From assembly GCA_947492105.1 (NCBI GenBank), contig CANLMN010000013.1:47232-111231 (forward strand): DNA of 64,000 nt, given 5' to 3'. This document shows positions 18,626 to 28,512 of this stretch, in pieces. The notes beneath the pieces were generated by a model. The model was not told the origin of the DNA, did no database searches, and saw only the letters and a list, made by a program, of their open reading frames with translations. The DNA comes from an uncultured Aquimarina sp. GTDB lineage: Bacteria; Bacteroidota; Bacteroidia; Flavobacteriales; Flavobacteriaceae. Within the stretch, counting starts at the first letter, position 1; every line of letters starts with the position of its first letter. A program made the position numbers and the translations under genes.

Positions 18626-19327
18626 TTATAAAGCAAATTTAAACGCTTTAGTTCTATCGTTATTTGATGCAAAATAAATTCCAGATCGTAAAGAAGCTAA
18701 ACTCACAGATTTTGTTTCTGAAGCATCTACTGTCATCACCACTCTACCTGTCATATCAACAATATTTAATGACGAATCCAAAGATCTTGATATAATCAAT
18801 GATTTTGTTGCATTATTCATATACAATGTAGCAGCTTGTCCTGGAGTATTAAAACTATTTGTTCCTAATGTTCCTGAAGCAACTACATTTAGTACCGGAT
18901 ACGCTCCTCCTACTTCCCAAAACGCTTCAGATGCGCCCGTTGGAGCTAATTTTCCAAAAATCCTATACTCTCTATCAGAAGGCAAATCTGCTGATAGAGT
19001 GGTTTCTAAAGGAACATTTATATCCAAAGTTGTAACAACATCTGTACCCGCTGCTAACGTTGGATTAGCAAAGGTTATATTAGCATCTTCAGCCACATCT
19101 GGAGTTCCTCCATCAAAAATCCCTGGAAGAGGAGTACTAAATACCTGAAATTGTGATCCTGTTTCTGCAGCAGCAGAATAGGTATAATTAATTGCCAATG
19201 TAGATCCCACTTCTACTGTAAATACCCCTCCTTGATCACCTGAATAGGCTATAGAATATTGAGCATTAACAGCACCTGTAAAACCTAACGCTACGACGAC
19301 ACATAACTGAAGTATTATTTGTTTCAT
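18626..19327 (-). CDS. Small T9SS-secreted protein with C-terminal sorting domain
   Basis: A 233-residue protein from the ATG at 19327. This start is chosen because MKQIILQLCVVVALGFTGAV-NA-Q is a complete signal peptide; an upstream in-frame start at 19390 would bury it. The mature part (about 22-165) is a beta-rich, low-charge domain without a recognised family (YSGDQGGVFTVEVGSTLAI). The last about 70 residues (SLIISRSLDSSLNIVDMTGR, SLASLRSGIYF, KAFKF) form a type A T9SS sorting domain, which directs export through the outer membrane and surface attachment. Function of the cargo domain unknown. The palindromic terminator follows. Confidence 0.82.
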   Translation of the reverse strand: MKQIILQLCVVVALGFTGAVNAQYSIAYSGDQGGVFTVEVGSTLAINYTYSAAAETGSQFQVFSTPLPGIFDGGTPDVAEDANITFANPTLAAGTDVVTTLDINVPLETTLSADLPSDREYRIFGKLAPTGASEAFWEVGGAYPVLNVVASGTLGTNSFNTPGQAATLYMNNATKSLIISRSLDSSLNIVDMTGRVVMTVDASETKSVSLASLRSGIYFASNNDRTKAFKFAL

Positions 19328-19966
19328 AATTATAGTATTTAAAATATTATTAGAGTTAACATAGTAAATATATAACAAATACCTTTTCAAATTAATAAAA
19401 CTAAAACCTTTATTGTTAAATATTTACAAAATCATCATTATATCACTAAAAAAAACATTAAATACCTTCCACGCTCATTATAAGCAACATAACATCAAAA
19501 ACACTCAAAACAGTAATGTTCATGGGGTGTGACCAACTATAGCCATCCATCCCAAACTTCCCAAAAAGCCCAAAAAAATTCGGAGGTTGATTCTGAAGAA
19601 AAAATAATGATCAAAACATGAATATTTTGAAGATAAGTTCGATTATTATAGCGTATCCTTCCATTTTACCCAACATACCTCCTGAACTGATTTTGACTTT
19701 TTCTTTTCCCAAAAAACGAATCGAGTTTGTTACTTTTCTCACCAGTAGCACTGCTATGAATTTTCTAAAAGTATCTTATTTGGTTCAATTTCATCTCTCT
19801 TTCGGCCCAAAATAAAGAATCAAGATAAGTACATTCTAAAAATCAAGAGACTAAATCGGATTTTTGATCTATTTTCGGGAATAAAGAGGAAAAAAATCAT
19901 TACGTTAACATAATTCTCAAATTCTGTTTGTATATTGCTCATTATAACCCCCTAATAGTTTTTTAC
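19328..19966. other. Gap with family D repeat copy D3
   Basis: About 19675-19825 is the best family D copy: CTTTTTCTTTTCCCAAAAAA, GTTTGTTACTTTTCTCACC, GTAGCACTGCTATGAATTTT, CTTATTTGGTTCAATTTCA, CGGCCCAAAATAAAG. Otherwise nothing recognised. This is the intergenic region of two divergent genes, so promoters for both must lie here, but none is clear. Confidence 0.45.
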
Positions 19967-21367
19967 ATGCATCTTTCTCTATACAGGACTACACTCCTTC
20001 TATGGTCTACGATAACGTTTTTTTCTTGCAAGAACGATACTGATATACCCGTTATAGAATCCTCTAACACCCCACTAAGCTCCACAGATCCGAACAATCC
20101 TAATAGGATACCGGGCACCATGTCTCCTGTAGATAGCCTACCATATAGCCAAATACCCACCAATACGTACACTATAGAACTCGAACGATGGGAGATCCCT
20201 AATGACAGGAAAGATCCTGTAAAAACTACTGACAACCTACAAAAAGCTATTGACTGGGCGGTCACCGAAGGCTTTGGACAAATACGTCTACCAGCAGGAC
20301 ACTATCTTATCGGTAAATATGGCAATGATATTTATCAAGCAGGTATAGAACTACACGATAATATGGCATTTCTTTTAGACAAAAATGCCATTATAGAAAT
20401 GGCTCCCAATAACAAATGGAACTATTGCGCAATCGCTGTAACAGAAAAATCACATGTGGTAATATCAGGAGGTACTATACTTGGTGATAGAGAACAACAT
20501 GAATATACCCCTAGAAAAGACGGAGCTACCACACATGATGAGGGGCATCTGATCTGTATCCAGAATGAAAGCACTTATATTACCGTACAGAATGTAACTA
20601 TTGGAAAAGCAAATGGTGATGGTATTCTACTTGTTGGACAAAAAGGTCCTGGATCTTCTGTCAAGCATATTACTATTAAACGTAATAATCTAGTAGATAA
20701 TCGTAGACAAGGAGTTTCGATAGTAGGAGGTACAGATGTTCTAATTGAAAAAAATGAAATACACCATACAAGCGGCACCCCTCCTCAGTTTGGTATTGAT
20801 GTAGAAAGCTTAAGCTATAAAAGTGAAGATATAACGATCAGAAACAACTACTTTCATCATAATAGTGGTGGAGATATTGTAAACACAGACGGCAAGAAGG
20901 TCATGATCGAAAATAACATTCTACTACAAGGAGAAGATGGCAAGTATATAGATGGTCCTATTGTTTATTGGAAAAAAGGTGATTTGACCATTAGAAACAA
21001 TACGATTACCATGACATCCGTATCAGCCAATAATTGGAACGGCATCATCATGTATTCTAATGACACACCAAAAACCAACCCAGCCACCACTTTTATTTAT
21101 GAAAACACCTGCAATAATTGTGGATTTTACATGTACAAAGGAGCGGATCTTGTCATACGAGATAACCACCTAAAAAAAGGTCATTTGGTATTTTCGGAAA
21201 TGGACAATCTTACTGTAGAGAACAACATTGTAGAACACCCTAATAAATGCTGGGCGTATCGTTTTCTTGATGTAAAAGGAAGCGCCAAAGGCAACACCTA
21301 TAATGGAGAGCCTTTTGACATCCCACTAAGTCCCAATGAATCATGGGATGGTTGTTGGATCAATTAG
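19967..21367 (+). CDS. Right-handed parallel beta-helix lipoprotein (polysaccharide-lyase-like fold)
   Basis: A 466-residue protein from the ATG at 19967; the reading frame extends upstream to a TTG at 19928, but MHLSLYRTTLLLWSTITFFS-C is a good lipoprotein signal with Cys21. After a Pro/Ser/Thr linker the sequence has TTDNLQKAIDWA..GFGQIRLPAGHY, typical of the entry strand of pectate-lyase-like beta-helices. About ten coils then follow with alternating I.I..N...(N/D) repeats (VTIGKANGDGILL, ITIKRNNLVDNRRQGVSIVG, DVLIEKNEIHHTSG, DLTIRNNTITM, NLTVENNIVEHP). The family includes polysaccharide lyases, epimerases and glycosidases. A catalytic residue cannot be assigned by eye, so the substrate is unknown. 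Likely acts on a surface or environmental glycan. Confidence 0.78.
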   Translation: MHLSLYRTTLLLWSTITFFSCKNDTDIPVIESSNTPLSSTDPNNPNRIPGTMSPVDSLPYSQIPTNTYTIELERWEIPNDRKDPVKTTDNLQKAIDWAVTEGFGQIRLPAGHYLIGKYGNDIYQAGIELHDNMAFLLDKNAIIEMAPNNKWNYCAIAVTEKSHVVISGGTILGDREQHEYTPRKDGATTHDEGHLICIQNESTYITVQNVTIGKANGDGILLVGQKGPGSSVKHITIKRNNLVDNRRQGVSIVGGTDVLIEKNEIHHTSGTPPQFGIDVESLSYKSEDITIRNNYFHHNSGGDIVNTDGKKVMIENNILLQGEDGKYIDGPIVYWKKGDLTIRNNTITMTSVSANNWNGIIMYSNDTPKTNPATTFIYENTCNNCGFYMYKGADLVIRDNHLKKGHLVFSEMDNLTVENNIVEHPNKCWAYRFLDVKGSAKGNTYNGEPFDIPLSPNESWDGCWIN

Positions 21368-21561
21368 CATTCTCAAAAAATACATACAGACAACTAATTT
21401 ATTTCTTTTGATACTATCTTTTTGAACTGAGAAGGGATGTTGGCAGCATCAATCTTATTTTTATACAAGTTGAAACGTACAAAAAAAGCCGCCGCATCAT
21501 TTCTACGCTATTGAAATACCTGAAACAACAATCATTCAAAACAGAACACAACAAAATATGG

Positions 21562-22407
21562 CTAGTAGCCAGCAAATCCAAAGTTCAACATTCGTTTTAC
21601 CAACACATATACATTTGGAAAATCGCCTTTTAATTTTTCGGGAGATTCGATGAACACCTCTATCAATACAGCAACGAATTCAAACTTATCTGTAAATGCA
21701 TAATCTCTCAACACATTAGAACTATTGAGTTTTTCGCGCAGGGCTTCATCCCCCAAATACTGCTCTAATTCCAAAAAAGTATCGTAAAACAACTCCGAAC
21801 TGATATCATTATTTTTGATAGAGTTATAATGGATAGCGTGTGTGAGCTCATGAATTCCCAGATTAACCGCATCATCATCAACTTGATTACCATATACAAA
21901 ATCCTCCCACGACAAAACCAACGTTTTGAGCCTTGGATTATACTCTCCTTTATGCTGGGTCTGATTCATAACAGAAAAATATGCTGTAGGATAGATTAAT
22001 ATAGTTTGTAAATACTCTAATAAATAGTTACGCATGCCAAATGTAAGCATAACAGCAATCATCGCAATAGTGACCATCACTTCTTCATCTACAACAAAAC
22101 CATCTCTTCCATGTATCTTTGTATTCTCCAAAAAACAATGGATACGATGCTCAAAGAATTTTTGCTCCTTTTTATGAAGTTTTTGATAAAAAGGAAATTG
22201 CAACAAGGGCTGTTTTTGCTGGGCAGTTAACTTTTTCTGAAACACATACAGGTGTACAAAATATGGTTTGTGATAGTATTTTGCATATACCGTTTCTAAA
22301 AATCGTAGTATATAATAAAGGCATATTAACAAAATGAGACCTATAAAACCAAAAACAGCCATAGGATCTATAGGCACTGGTTGGGATTGCGTGATTAAGT
22401 AGCTCAT
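21562..22407 (-). CDS. MtfA-like zinc metallopeptidase (M90 family)
   Basis: A 281-residue protein with one N-terminal transmembrane helix (about 16-36, AVFGFIGLILLICLYYIL) and a cytoplasmic-type peptidase domain. GIHELTHAIHYN places the zinc ligands His186 and His190 with catalytic Glu187. The preceding pattern (LVLSWEDF..G....D....NL..HE) is that of the MtfA/M90 family, whose E. coli member binds the regulator Mlc. Flavobacterial members are longer at the N terminus because of the membrane anchor. No operon partner; the nearest gene on this strand starts 410 bases away. Confidence 0.82.
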   Translation of the reverse strand: MSYLITQSQPVPIDPMAVFGFIGLILLICLYYILRFLETVYAKYYHKPYFVHLYVFQKKLTAQQKQPLLQFPFYQKLHKKEQKFFEHRIHCFLENTKIHGRDGFVVDEEVMVTIAMIAVMLTFGMRNYLLEYLQTILIYPTAYFSVMNQTQHKGEYNPRLKTLVLSWEDFVYGNQVDDDAVNLGIHELTHAIHYNSIKNNDISSELFYDTFLELEQYLGDEALREKLNSSNVLRDYAFTDKFEFVAVLIEVFIESPEKLKGDFPNVYVLVKRMLNFGFAGY

Positions 22408-22816
22408 AGACGTTGATTAGGACTAACATTTCTAGATATACCCTATTATAAACCCAAAAAAAAGCATAAAAGTATATAACTCCTTTCTAAGAAGAATATT
22501 TTAGTCGTAGTCCTCTCTTTTTCTCTATTACAATTCTGACAGTATAGCCCCTACATCATATCATTTTATCACCAAACCATTTTTGATGGTAAGTAATTCC
22601 TACCATTAAAAAATAATTACAGACTAATAATTAGCTTCTTTTTCTACTATTTTGGTCTACAATTACATGTAACTAAGGCTATTCTTGATTTTTCTATTGA
22701 AGCTGAAACAAAAAAATCTTAATCTTTCTTTTCGGTAAATTCAAACAACAAATGGTATAAACTCAAAACAAGAATGTCTATCCTAAGTAGCAAATATTCC
22801 ACCTCAAAAACAGGTT
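22408..22816. other. Gap holding a deleted family B element fused to half a family A element
   Basis: 22604-22670 is a family B copy (minus orientation) with its middle lost. It runs into 22663-22757, the inner and right half of family A (CTAAGGC..TTCTTGATTTTTCT, TTCGGTAAATTCAAACAACA). No gene or promoter recognised. Confidence 0.6.
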
Positions 22817-23296
22817 TTATGCCATTTGATTTAAGACTTTTTTAACACTAAAATTCACCAAGGTTTCATTGTCAATTCTACGATGGCATTCTTTCAAGAT
22901 TTCAAATCCTTTTTTTTCAAAAAACGGTTTTTCTAATGCACTAATATCACTCGTTAGCTCCTTGAAATCTAATTCTTTTGCCAACACCTCTATACGCGTG
23001 TACAACAGGTTTGCTATGCCTTTTCCTTGGTAATTATGGGACACATAAATATAATCAATATATCCTGTGTCACTCAAAGAAATAAACCCTACAACCTCTC
23101 CATTAAGTGTGGCTACATAAAAATTATTATGCACAAACTTATGCTCCCAATAGGCTGTATCTGAGAAGTGTTGCGTCCATTTTTTTATTTGCACTTTGGT
23201 ATAAACTTTTAGTCCTACCGAAGTAATGGTATTGTAAAATAATCTTTGTAATCGGGGTAGATCTCGTATATTAGCACGACGTATAGTATAGCTCAT
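22817..23296 (-). CDS. GNAT-family N-acetyltransferase
   Basis: A 159-residue single-domain protein of the Gcn5-related fold. It has the N-terminal IRRANIRDLPRLQRLF, the substrate strand VVGFISLSDTGYIDYIYVSHNY and the acetyl-CoA pyrophosphate loop Q-G-K-G-I-A (NYQGKGIANLLYTRI). The C-terminal FFEKKGFEILKE is also typical of GNATs. It should transfer an acetyl group from acetyl-CoA to an amine; substrate not predictable. It diverges from the DUF4197 lipoprotein gene 135 bases away. Confidence 0.9.
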   Translation of the reverse strand: MSYTIRRANIRDLPRLQRLFYNTITSVGLKVYTKVQIKKWTQHFSDTAYWEHKFVHNNFYVATLNGEVVGFISLSDTGYIDYIYVSHNYQGKGIANLLYTRIEVLAKELDFKELTSDISALEKPFFEKKGFEILKECHRRIDNETLVNFSVKKVLNQMA

Positions 23297-23431
23297 GACT
23301 AAATATACTAATTTTTGTTAATATTTTTAACATTTCGTTTTCTATTGCTGTCAAAAATTCTAAAATGGCATTAAACATCTACAGTTTACGGGACTTCTTA
23401 GTATATTTACACCATAAAAAAAGAAAAAAAC

Positions 23432-24148
23432 ATGAAACATTTCTCTATTTTCCTTATAGTTTTAACATTATTAAGCTGTGGCGAATTGCAACAAATTGTA
23501 ACTTCCTTACCGCAACAAACAGGAAGCACTGGATTAAGCAATGCGGACATAGGATCTGGATTACGACAGGCGCTCAACAAAGGAATCGATAAGCAAGTAA
23601 CGAAACTTACTGCGGATGGAGGTTTTTTCAAAAATGAGTTAGTCAAGATTGTACTTCCGGCAGAATTACAGAAAGTAGATAAAACACTACGTGATATTGG
23701 ATTGAGTAGCCTTGCCGACAAAGGCCTAAAAGTACTCAATAGTGCCGCAGAAGACGCTGTAAAAGAAGCAACCCCTATTTTTGTGAATGCCGTAAAACAA
23801 ATCACTTTTGCAGATGCCAAAAATATCCTTCTAGGTAACGAAGATGCAGCCACTAATTATTTGTCACAAAAAACAAATACGGCGCTCTATGGAAAATTCA
23901 AACCCGTAATCAACAAGTCTCTTGACAAGGTAGGTGCTACACAGGTATGGAGTACAATTATATCCAAATATAATGCGGTCCCGCTGACAAACAATGTCAA
24001 CCCCGACCTAACCGACTACGTTACTAATGAAGCGCTCAAAGGGGTGTTCACTATGATTGCTGTAGAAGAAAAAGATATTCGCAACAATTTTGGTTCTAGA
24101 ACCACGGATCTATTACGCAAAGTATTCAGCTTACAAGACAAAAAATAA
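23432..24148 (+). CDS. DUF4197 lipoprotein
   Basis: A 238-residue protein with a lipoprotein signal (MKHFSIFLIVLTLLS-C, Cys16). The rest matches the DUF4197 pattern: LSNADIGSGLRQALNKGID at the start, LP..L..VDKTLRDIGLS..AD, AEDAVKEATPIFVNAVK, DA..IL.G...AAT.YL...T and a C-terminal ALKGVFTMIA..E..IR. The family is widespread and predicted periplasmic or outer-membrane, function unknown. Single gene with its own terminator at 24195. Confidence 0.88.
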   Translation: MKHFSIFLIVLTLLSCGELQQIVTSLPQQTGSTGLSNADIGSGLRQALNKGIDKQVTKLTADGGFFKNELVKIVLPAELQKVDKTLRDIGLSSLADKGLKVLNSAAEDAVKEATPIFVNAVKQITFADAKNILLGNEDAATNYLSQKTNTALYGKFKPVINKSLDKVGATQVWSTIISKYNAVPLTNNVNPDLTDYVTNEALKGVFTMIAVEEKDIRNNFGSRTTDLLRKVFSLQDKK

Positions 24149-24194
24149 CCATAAAGCTAATAGTAAAAAAGCTTATCCGTATTACAATAAAGTG

Positions 24195-24250
24195 CTACCA
24201 TTATTTTTTCGTAAATAATGGTAGTTTTTTTATTGGAGTACCTCCAATAA
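24195..24250 (+). terminator. Terminator of the DUF4197 gene plus adjacent palindrome
   Basis: CTACCATTATTT (24195-24206) pairs with AAATAATGGTAG (24213-24224) followed by T7. Immediately after, TTATTGGAG-TAC-CTCCAATAA (24230-24250) forms a second short hairpin. Confidence 0.82.
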
Positions 24251-24285
24251 AGATAAGAATACACGGTTCAATTTAGGTATGTAAC

Positions 24286-24446
24286 ACGATTTATCTTTTG
24301 AATTTACTGGGATAAAATTTTCTTTTGTCACCTCCGATTCAGCATAAAAATAAACTGTAACTAAGGCAATGCTTGATTTTTCTGCTGAAGCTGAAACAAA
24401 AAAATCTTAATGTTTCTTTCTCGGTAAATTCAAACAACAAATGGTA
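24286..24446 (-). repeat. Interspersed repeat family A, full-length copy A2
   Basis: About 160 bp, reverse orientation relative to A1: TTTGAATTTACTGGGATAAA at one end, CGGTAAATTCAAACAACAAA at the other, with inner CTGCTGAAGCTGAAAC. Confidence 0.72.
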
Positions 24447-24452
24447 TAAACT

Positions 24453-24602
24453 GGTATGAATGACACTGTTATTTTTTTATGTAAAAACACCGTGATGTTA
24501 TTGCATAGCCTAAACTATGGAATATATAAACAAGACACATTTGGATAGAAAAAGAACAAGTCGATATGCGACAGTATATAGCTAATTTGGTATTATAATT
24601 AC
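24453..24602 (-). repeat. Interspersed repeat family C, copy C4
   Basis: Reverse-oriented copy directly abutting A2: GACACTGTTATTTTTTTATG, AACACCGTGATGTTATTGCA, TAGAAAAAGAACAAGTCGAT, TATATAGCTAATTTGGTATT. With the terminator and A2 it accounts for nearly the whole gap 24149-24683. Confidence 0.72.
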
Positions 24603-24683
24603 AAATAACAAACTATCAGCATTACCTCTTGATATCGCTGCTGTCTATGACAATCTCCCACAACGGCACCGCTGCCTGATTGA

Positions 24684-25487
24684 TTAATTACCCCGTACCG
24701 AACTATTGATTGATTGATTGATAAAAGAAATTGTGTTGGTATTAAACACAAGGGGTTGTTCTACATTCACCACATGACCACAATCCTCAATCACAAATAG
24801 TCTTGCGAATTTATGCTCGGAGACGATCTTTTTTATAGATGGCAGGAAAAGATAATCTTGTTCCCCCATAACATAAAGTGTTGGTATTTTGACATCCTTA
24901 GATCTAAAAAAACGTAGTAGTGGATTAACCTCTGTGGTGAGCTTGATCCATTTAATGAATTCCTTTTGATATAATTTTTTTGCTTCTCGCACAAACAATA
25001 ATCTCGATTGCTTATGATTCTTGCGAGGCATGATAATAAAAGCAAAAAGCTTATATAATAACATATATGGAATAACAGATTTGAAAATAACCCCCAGGCG
25101 CATCAATAATTGTGATCTGAAATTCAATTTCATAATCGCTCCTCCCATAATCATAGAACGGACACGATTTGGGTACTTTTCTGCTAGATTACGAATCAAT
25201 ATGGTTCCTAATGAAATCCCTATAAAATGTGATTTTTCTAGTTTCTCATGATCCAATACTTGGACAATATCCTGTACAATCACATCAAAGGTGTACTTTT
25301 TATTAAAAGCATCTTTAAAAGCTACTTTAGATTTCCCATGTCCTCGTAAATCAAGTAACAACACATTAAAATGTTTCTTAAATTCTCGAACTTGTTTATA
25401 CCATATAGAAGAACTACCTCCCGCTCCGTGCACAAAAGTGACCCATTCTGTACTAGATTTATGGTGATAAGTGGTATAGTTTAGCAA
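24684..25487 (-). CDS. Alpha/beta-hydrolase
   Basis: A 267-residue cytoplasmic protein with oxyanion motif HGAGGSS (about 20-26), DLRGHGKS, nucleophile elbow G-I-S92-L-G, acid Asp211 (GEQDYLF) and His238 (CGHVVNVEQP). It has a complete Ser-Asp-His triad and family-typical length. Substrate unknown; esterase or C-C hydrolase activity is possible. Monocistronic as far as seen; the upstream gap of 243 bases to pyrF shows no other feature. Confidence 0.9.
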   Translation of the reverse strand: MLNYTTYHHKSSTEWVTFVHGAGGSSSIWYKQVREFKKHFNVLLLDLRGHGKSKVAFKDAFNKKYTFDVIVQDIVQVLDHEKLEKSHFIGISLGTILIRNLAEKYPNRVRSMIMGGAIMKLNFRSQLLMRLGVIFKSVIPYMLLYKLFAFIIMPRKNHKQSRLLFVREAKKLYQKEFIKWIKLTTEVNPLLRFFRSKDVKIPTLYVMGEQDYLFLPSIKKIVSEHKFARLFVIEDCGHVVNVEQPLVFNTNTISFINQSINSSVRGN

Positions 25488-25730
25488 TGTATTTTTATTT
25501 GCCCCTAAAGATAAGGAGATTTACTCAAATTATACGAAATACTCCTTAGACTTTAACTTTTGAATGGTAAATTGATCCGTTTTGCACCTCAATTGCATGT
25601 CAAAAGTAAATTACAGCATTCATTTGTTTTGGTTCTCTTATTTTCTAGAAACAAAAAAGCACGTTGTTTTTAGTTTCACAAATTCCCTATCCAAATACTA
25701 TATCTTACAGTTATATAACAACCAACTTAT

Positions 25731-26552
25731 TTATAATCGTTCCTTCATTATAGTAGTCATTTGTTCTTGTAACTTCAGTGCAGCTCCTGCCGCCGCTTCG
25801 GCAAAATCATCTTGATCGGAAGCATAAATAATACCTCGTGACGAATTCACCAATAACCCGACGTTTTTATTCATTCCATACCTACAAACCTCCTCTAGAT
25901 CTCCTCCCTGCGCTCCTACACCAGGCACCAAAAAGAAGCTATCGGGAACCATCTTACGAATCTCGGCAAGATATGATGCTTTGGTGGCTCCGATTACATA
26001 CATAAGTTGACTAGAATTCTTCCAAGTTTTTGACGTTTTGATGACATGCTCATAAAGCTGATTGTCATCAATTTTCTGAGTTTGAAAATCAAAAGCACCT
26101 TGATTCGAAGTCAATGCTAGAAGTATCGTATGTTTTTTATCAAATGCCAAAAAAGGTTCTACAGAATCCTTTCCCATATATGGAGCCACAGTTACCGCAT
26201 CACATTGCAAGTCTTCAAAAAAAGCTTTGGCATACATCGTGCTAGTATTCCCTATATCACCTCGCTTGGCATCAGCAATGATGAATTGTTCTGGATATTT
26301 TAGATTCAGATACTCTATGGTTCTTTGTAACGACTGCCATCCTTTGATTCCATAAGCTTCATAAAAAGCGGTATTGGGTTTGTACGCTACAGCCAAATGA
26401 TGTGTTGCATCTATGATTGCTTTGTTAAAGGTGAATATAGGATCATCTTCTTTCATCATAGATTTTGGAATCTTGTTCAAGTCTACATCTAATCCAATAC
26501 ACAAAAAAGATTCTTTTTTTCGAATCTGCTCAATAAGGTTATGAGTGGTCAT
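25731..26552 (-). CDS. pyrF: Orotidine 5'-phosphate decarboxylase, type 2
   Basis: A 273-residue enzyme for the last step of UMP synthesis (OMP to UMP). The ATG at 26552 is preferred over 26609 because MTTHNLIEQIRKKESFLCIG is the usual family start. The active-site motif ADAKRGDIGNT contains the catalytic Asp94, Lys96 and Asp99 arrangement of the long (type 2) bacterial family; VPGVGAQGGDLEE forms the phosphate site. A -7-like CAAATATA (minus-strand TATATTTG) lies at 26569-26576, 17 bases before the start. Confidence 0.95.
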   Translation of the reverse strand: MTTHNLIEQIRKKESFLCIGLDVDLNKIPKSMMKEDDPIFTFNKAIIDATHHLAVAYKPNTAFYEAYGIKGWQSLQRTIEYLNLKYPEQFIIADAKRGDIGNTSTMYAKAFFEDLQCDAVTVAPYMGKDSVEPFLAFDKKHTILLALTSNQGAFDFQTQKIDDNQLYEHVIKTSKTWKNSSQLMYVIGATKASYLAEIRKMVPDSFFLVPGVGAQGGDLEEVCRYGMNKNVGLLVNSSRGIIYASDQDDFAEAAAGAALKLQEQMTTIMKERL

Positions 26553-26791
26553 ACTACAGCTGTTTTTGCAAATATATCCATGACAGATCAAAAAAAACAC
26601 TTCTGTCAAAGATATTTTATCCCAGAATCATGTATTAGCATCTTAAAAAAAATGGCTACAAACACCCCATTTGCTTCTGTTACATTCTTTTTTAACCAAA
26701 AAATCCTATTGTACTATATTGACTAATCTCTGAATACCAGAGCCTAGACCAGCAAAAAATAGCTCAAATTATTTTGGCATACCAGTGCATA

Positions 26792-28003
26792 TCACACAGC
26801 ATTATACATATTCACATAATTTTGTAAATACGTGAATCTAGGCATTAATTTTCCATCTTTGGTCATTCGTGCACGCTCCAAAATCTTTTCTTGATCGTTA
26901 TTAAAAAATGCAGGAAGCACTTTGTCCAAAAAAGTAGCACCAAAACTCTGACTTGCATCTCTAGGCAACTCACAAGGCAAATTATCTACGGCCATCACCG
27001 CAATGCTACCAGGAGTACCAAAAGGCACTTCAGACTCTGTATCGGGATCATACCCATAGACAGGATCTGCAATAGTCGATGCTCTAATCGTACTAGCTAT
27101 AGGCCCTCCAATATCACATGAAATATCCGCCACTATACGAATCGAACAGGCTCTAGATTTTGCATCGTCTTTGGTAAAAATATAAGGAGCCCCTTGTCCA
27201 TAAAAATGCCCTGCAATAAACAATGTACTCACGCTAGCAAAACGCATAAAATTACTATCATACATCTCCGGATTCGCAAAAAAATGTGCCATCGAGGCTT
27301 CTTCTCTATCTTTTCGAACCGTGTAATCCAAGGCATCTAGCTGCACATAAACAGCTTTTGGATACTCCTTATCAAGAAAATCAGCTACAGAAACTTCTTT
27401 GACCCCTAGATATTCCAAAATCTCTTTGGCACCACTGCCTACTCTCCCTTTACCCGTCAAAACAATCTTTATCGGCGGTATATTGATACTATCCAAACCT
27501 GCCAACAAAGTCTTCTTATCTCTTAGACTTTCTGCCTTGGGTAATTCAAATTCCTTATTCTGTAATCCTAATGTTCTAATTGCATTATATGCACCTACAA
27601 TACCCGCATAATAACCAAAACCTAATAAACGATTACCATTAATATCTACCAAGGTCTCATGATCAAAAAATTCAATATTTTTTTTGAGAATTGTCTGAAG
27701 CAAACTACGATTATAAGGTTGTTCTTTGATGGTATGCGAAAAGAAAAAATACTTCTTATCTGGTATCAAAGCAGCTATGGGGACTTCTTTGACCCCTATC
27801 AAAACATCGCAATTGGACAAATCCTCCACTACCTCAAAACCAGCATCTCTATATTCCTTATCCTCAAAAACTCGAATATCCGAAGACTGAACTACAAAAG
27901 TCGCTGATGGCAACTGCTGTTGTGCCTTTTGTAAAGTCTCTGGTGCAAAAACCACTCTACGATCGGGTGGTGACTTTAACTCTCTTAAAATACCAAATTT
28001 CAT
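26792..28003 (-). CDS. Lysine-ketoglutarate-reductase/alanine-dehydrogenase-like NAD(P)-dependent dehydrogenase
   Basis: A 403-residue two-domain protein. The N-terminal AlaDH/PNT-like domain (about 1-135) has FGILRE.K.PPDRRV, FFFSHTIKEQPYN and LLGFGYYAG..GAYN. The Rossmann domain has VLTGKGRVGSGAKEIL and IRIVADISCDIGGPI. The C-terminal SIAVMAVDNLPCELPRDASQSFG closely resembles the LKR half of eukaryotic aminoadipic semialdehyde synthase and LYS1-type saccharopine dehydrogenases. No fused saccharopine-oxidising half and no such neighbour is visible. The reaction is inferred (reductive condensation of lysine with 2-oxoglutarate, or its reverse) and needs care because the family also includes alanine dehydrogenases. 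Confidence 0.78.
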   Translation of the reverse strand: MKFGILRELKSPPDRRVVFAPETLQKAQQQLPSATFVVQSSDIRVFEDKEYRDAGFEVVEDLSNCDVLIGVKEVPIAALIPDKKYFFFSHTIKEQPYNRSLLQTILKKNIEFFDHETLVDINGNRLLGFGYYAGIVGAYNAIRTLGLQNKEFELPKAESLRDKKTLLAGLDSINIPPIKIVLTGKGRVGSGAKEILEYLGVKEVSVADFLDKEYPKAVYVQLDALDYTVRKDREEASMAHFFANPEMYDSNFMRFASVSTLFIAGHFYGQGAPYIFTKDDAKSRACSIRIVADISCDIGGPIASTIRASTIADPVYGYDPDTESEVPFGTPGSIAVMAVDNLPCELPRDASQSFGATFLDKVLPAFFNNDQEKILERARMTKDGKLMPRFTYLQNYVNMYNAV

Positions 28004-28512
28004 ATCGTTTATTTTATAGTTTTATAACTTCTATCGTAACTCCACATAATCTAAAAATCTAATTCTTTTCCAGACCTCTAATATGTTATCAAAAATTACC
28101 AAGTCCAATCTTTTGTTTTTTTCATATCTATCTCAAAAAAATAAAAATCATAATGAAACATACTAAAGTTTTCTTCAAGATATAAAGAAAAAGATTCTCA
28201 AACCTCTTTCTCTTGCCCCTTAATTATGAAGTAATTCAAACTTTTTTCAATTATCTATAAAAATTCCATTTTCTAAACAATTTCCCCCATATTTTGCTCA
28301 TAGCACCGTGATGAAACACAAAAAACACTTCAATTAATAAAAAAACCACTTACCTCCCGAAAAGTGTAGCCACAAAATAAACAGTAAAACACTTCGATTT
28401 CTATAGACTCATCCCCATTTTATAAATCCGCATTCTTCTTCCATTTAAACAGGTATATATTCCTTCATTTTTTGTACTTTTGTATTATTAAAATTGTTTT
28501 AAAAGAAAGAGA
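28004..28512. other. Gap upstream of the small membrane protein gene
   Basis: AT-rich; 28270-28330 bears a weak resemblance to family D (CATATTTTGCTCATAGCACCG). A -7 box TACTTTTG (28475-28482) lies 30 bases before the ATG at 28513 without a clear -33 TTG. Confidence 0.35.
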
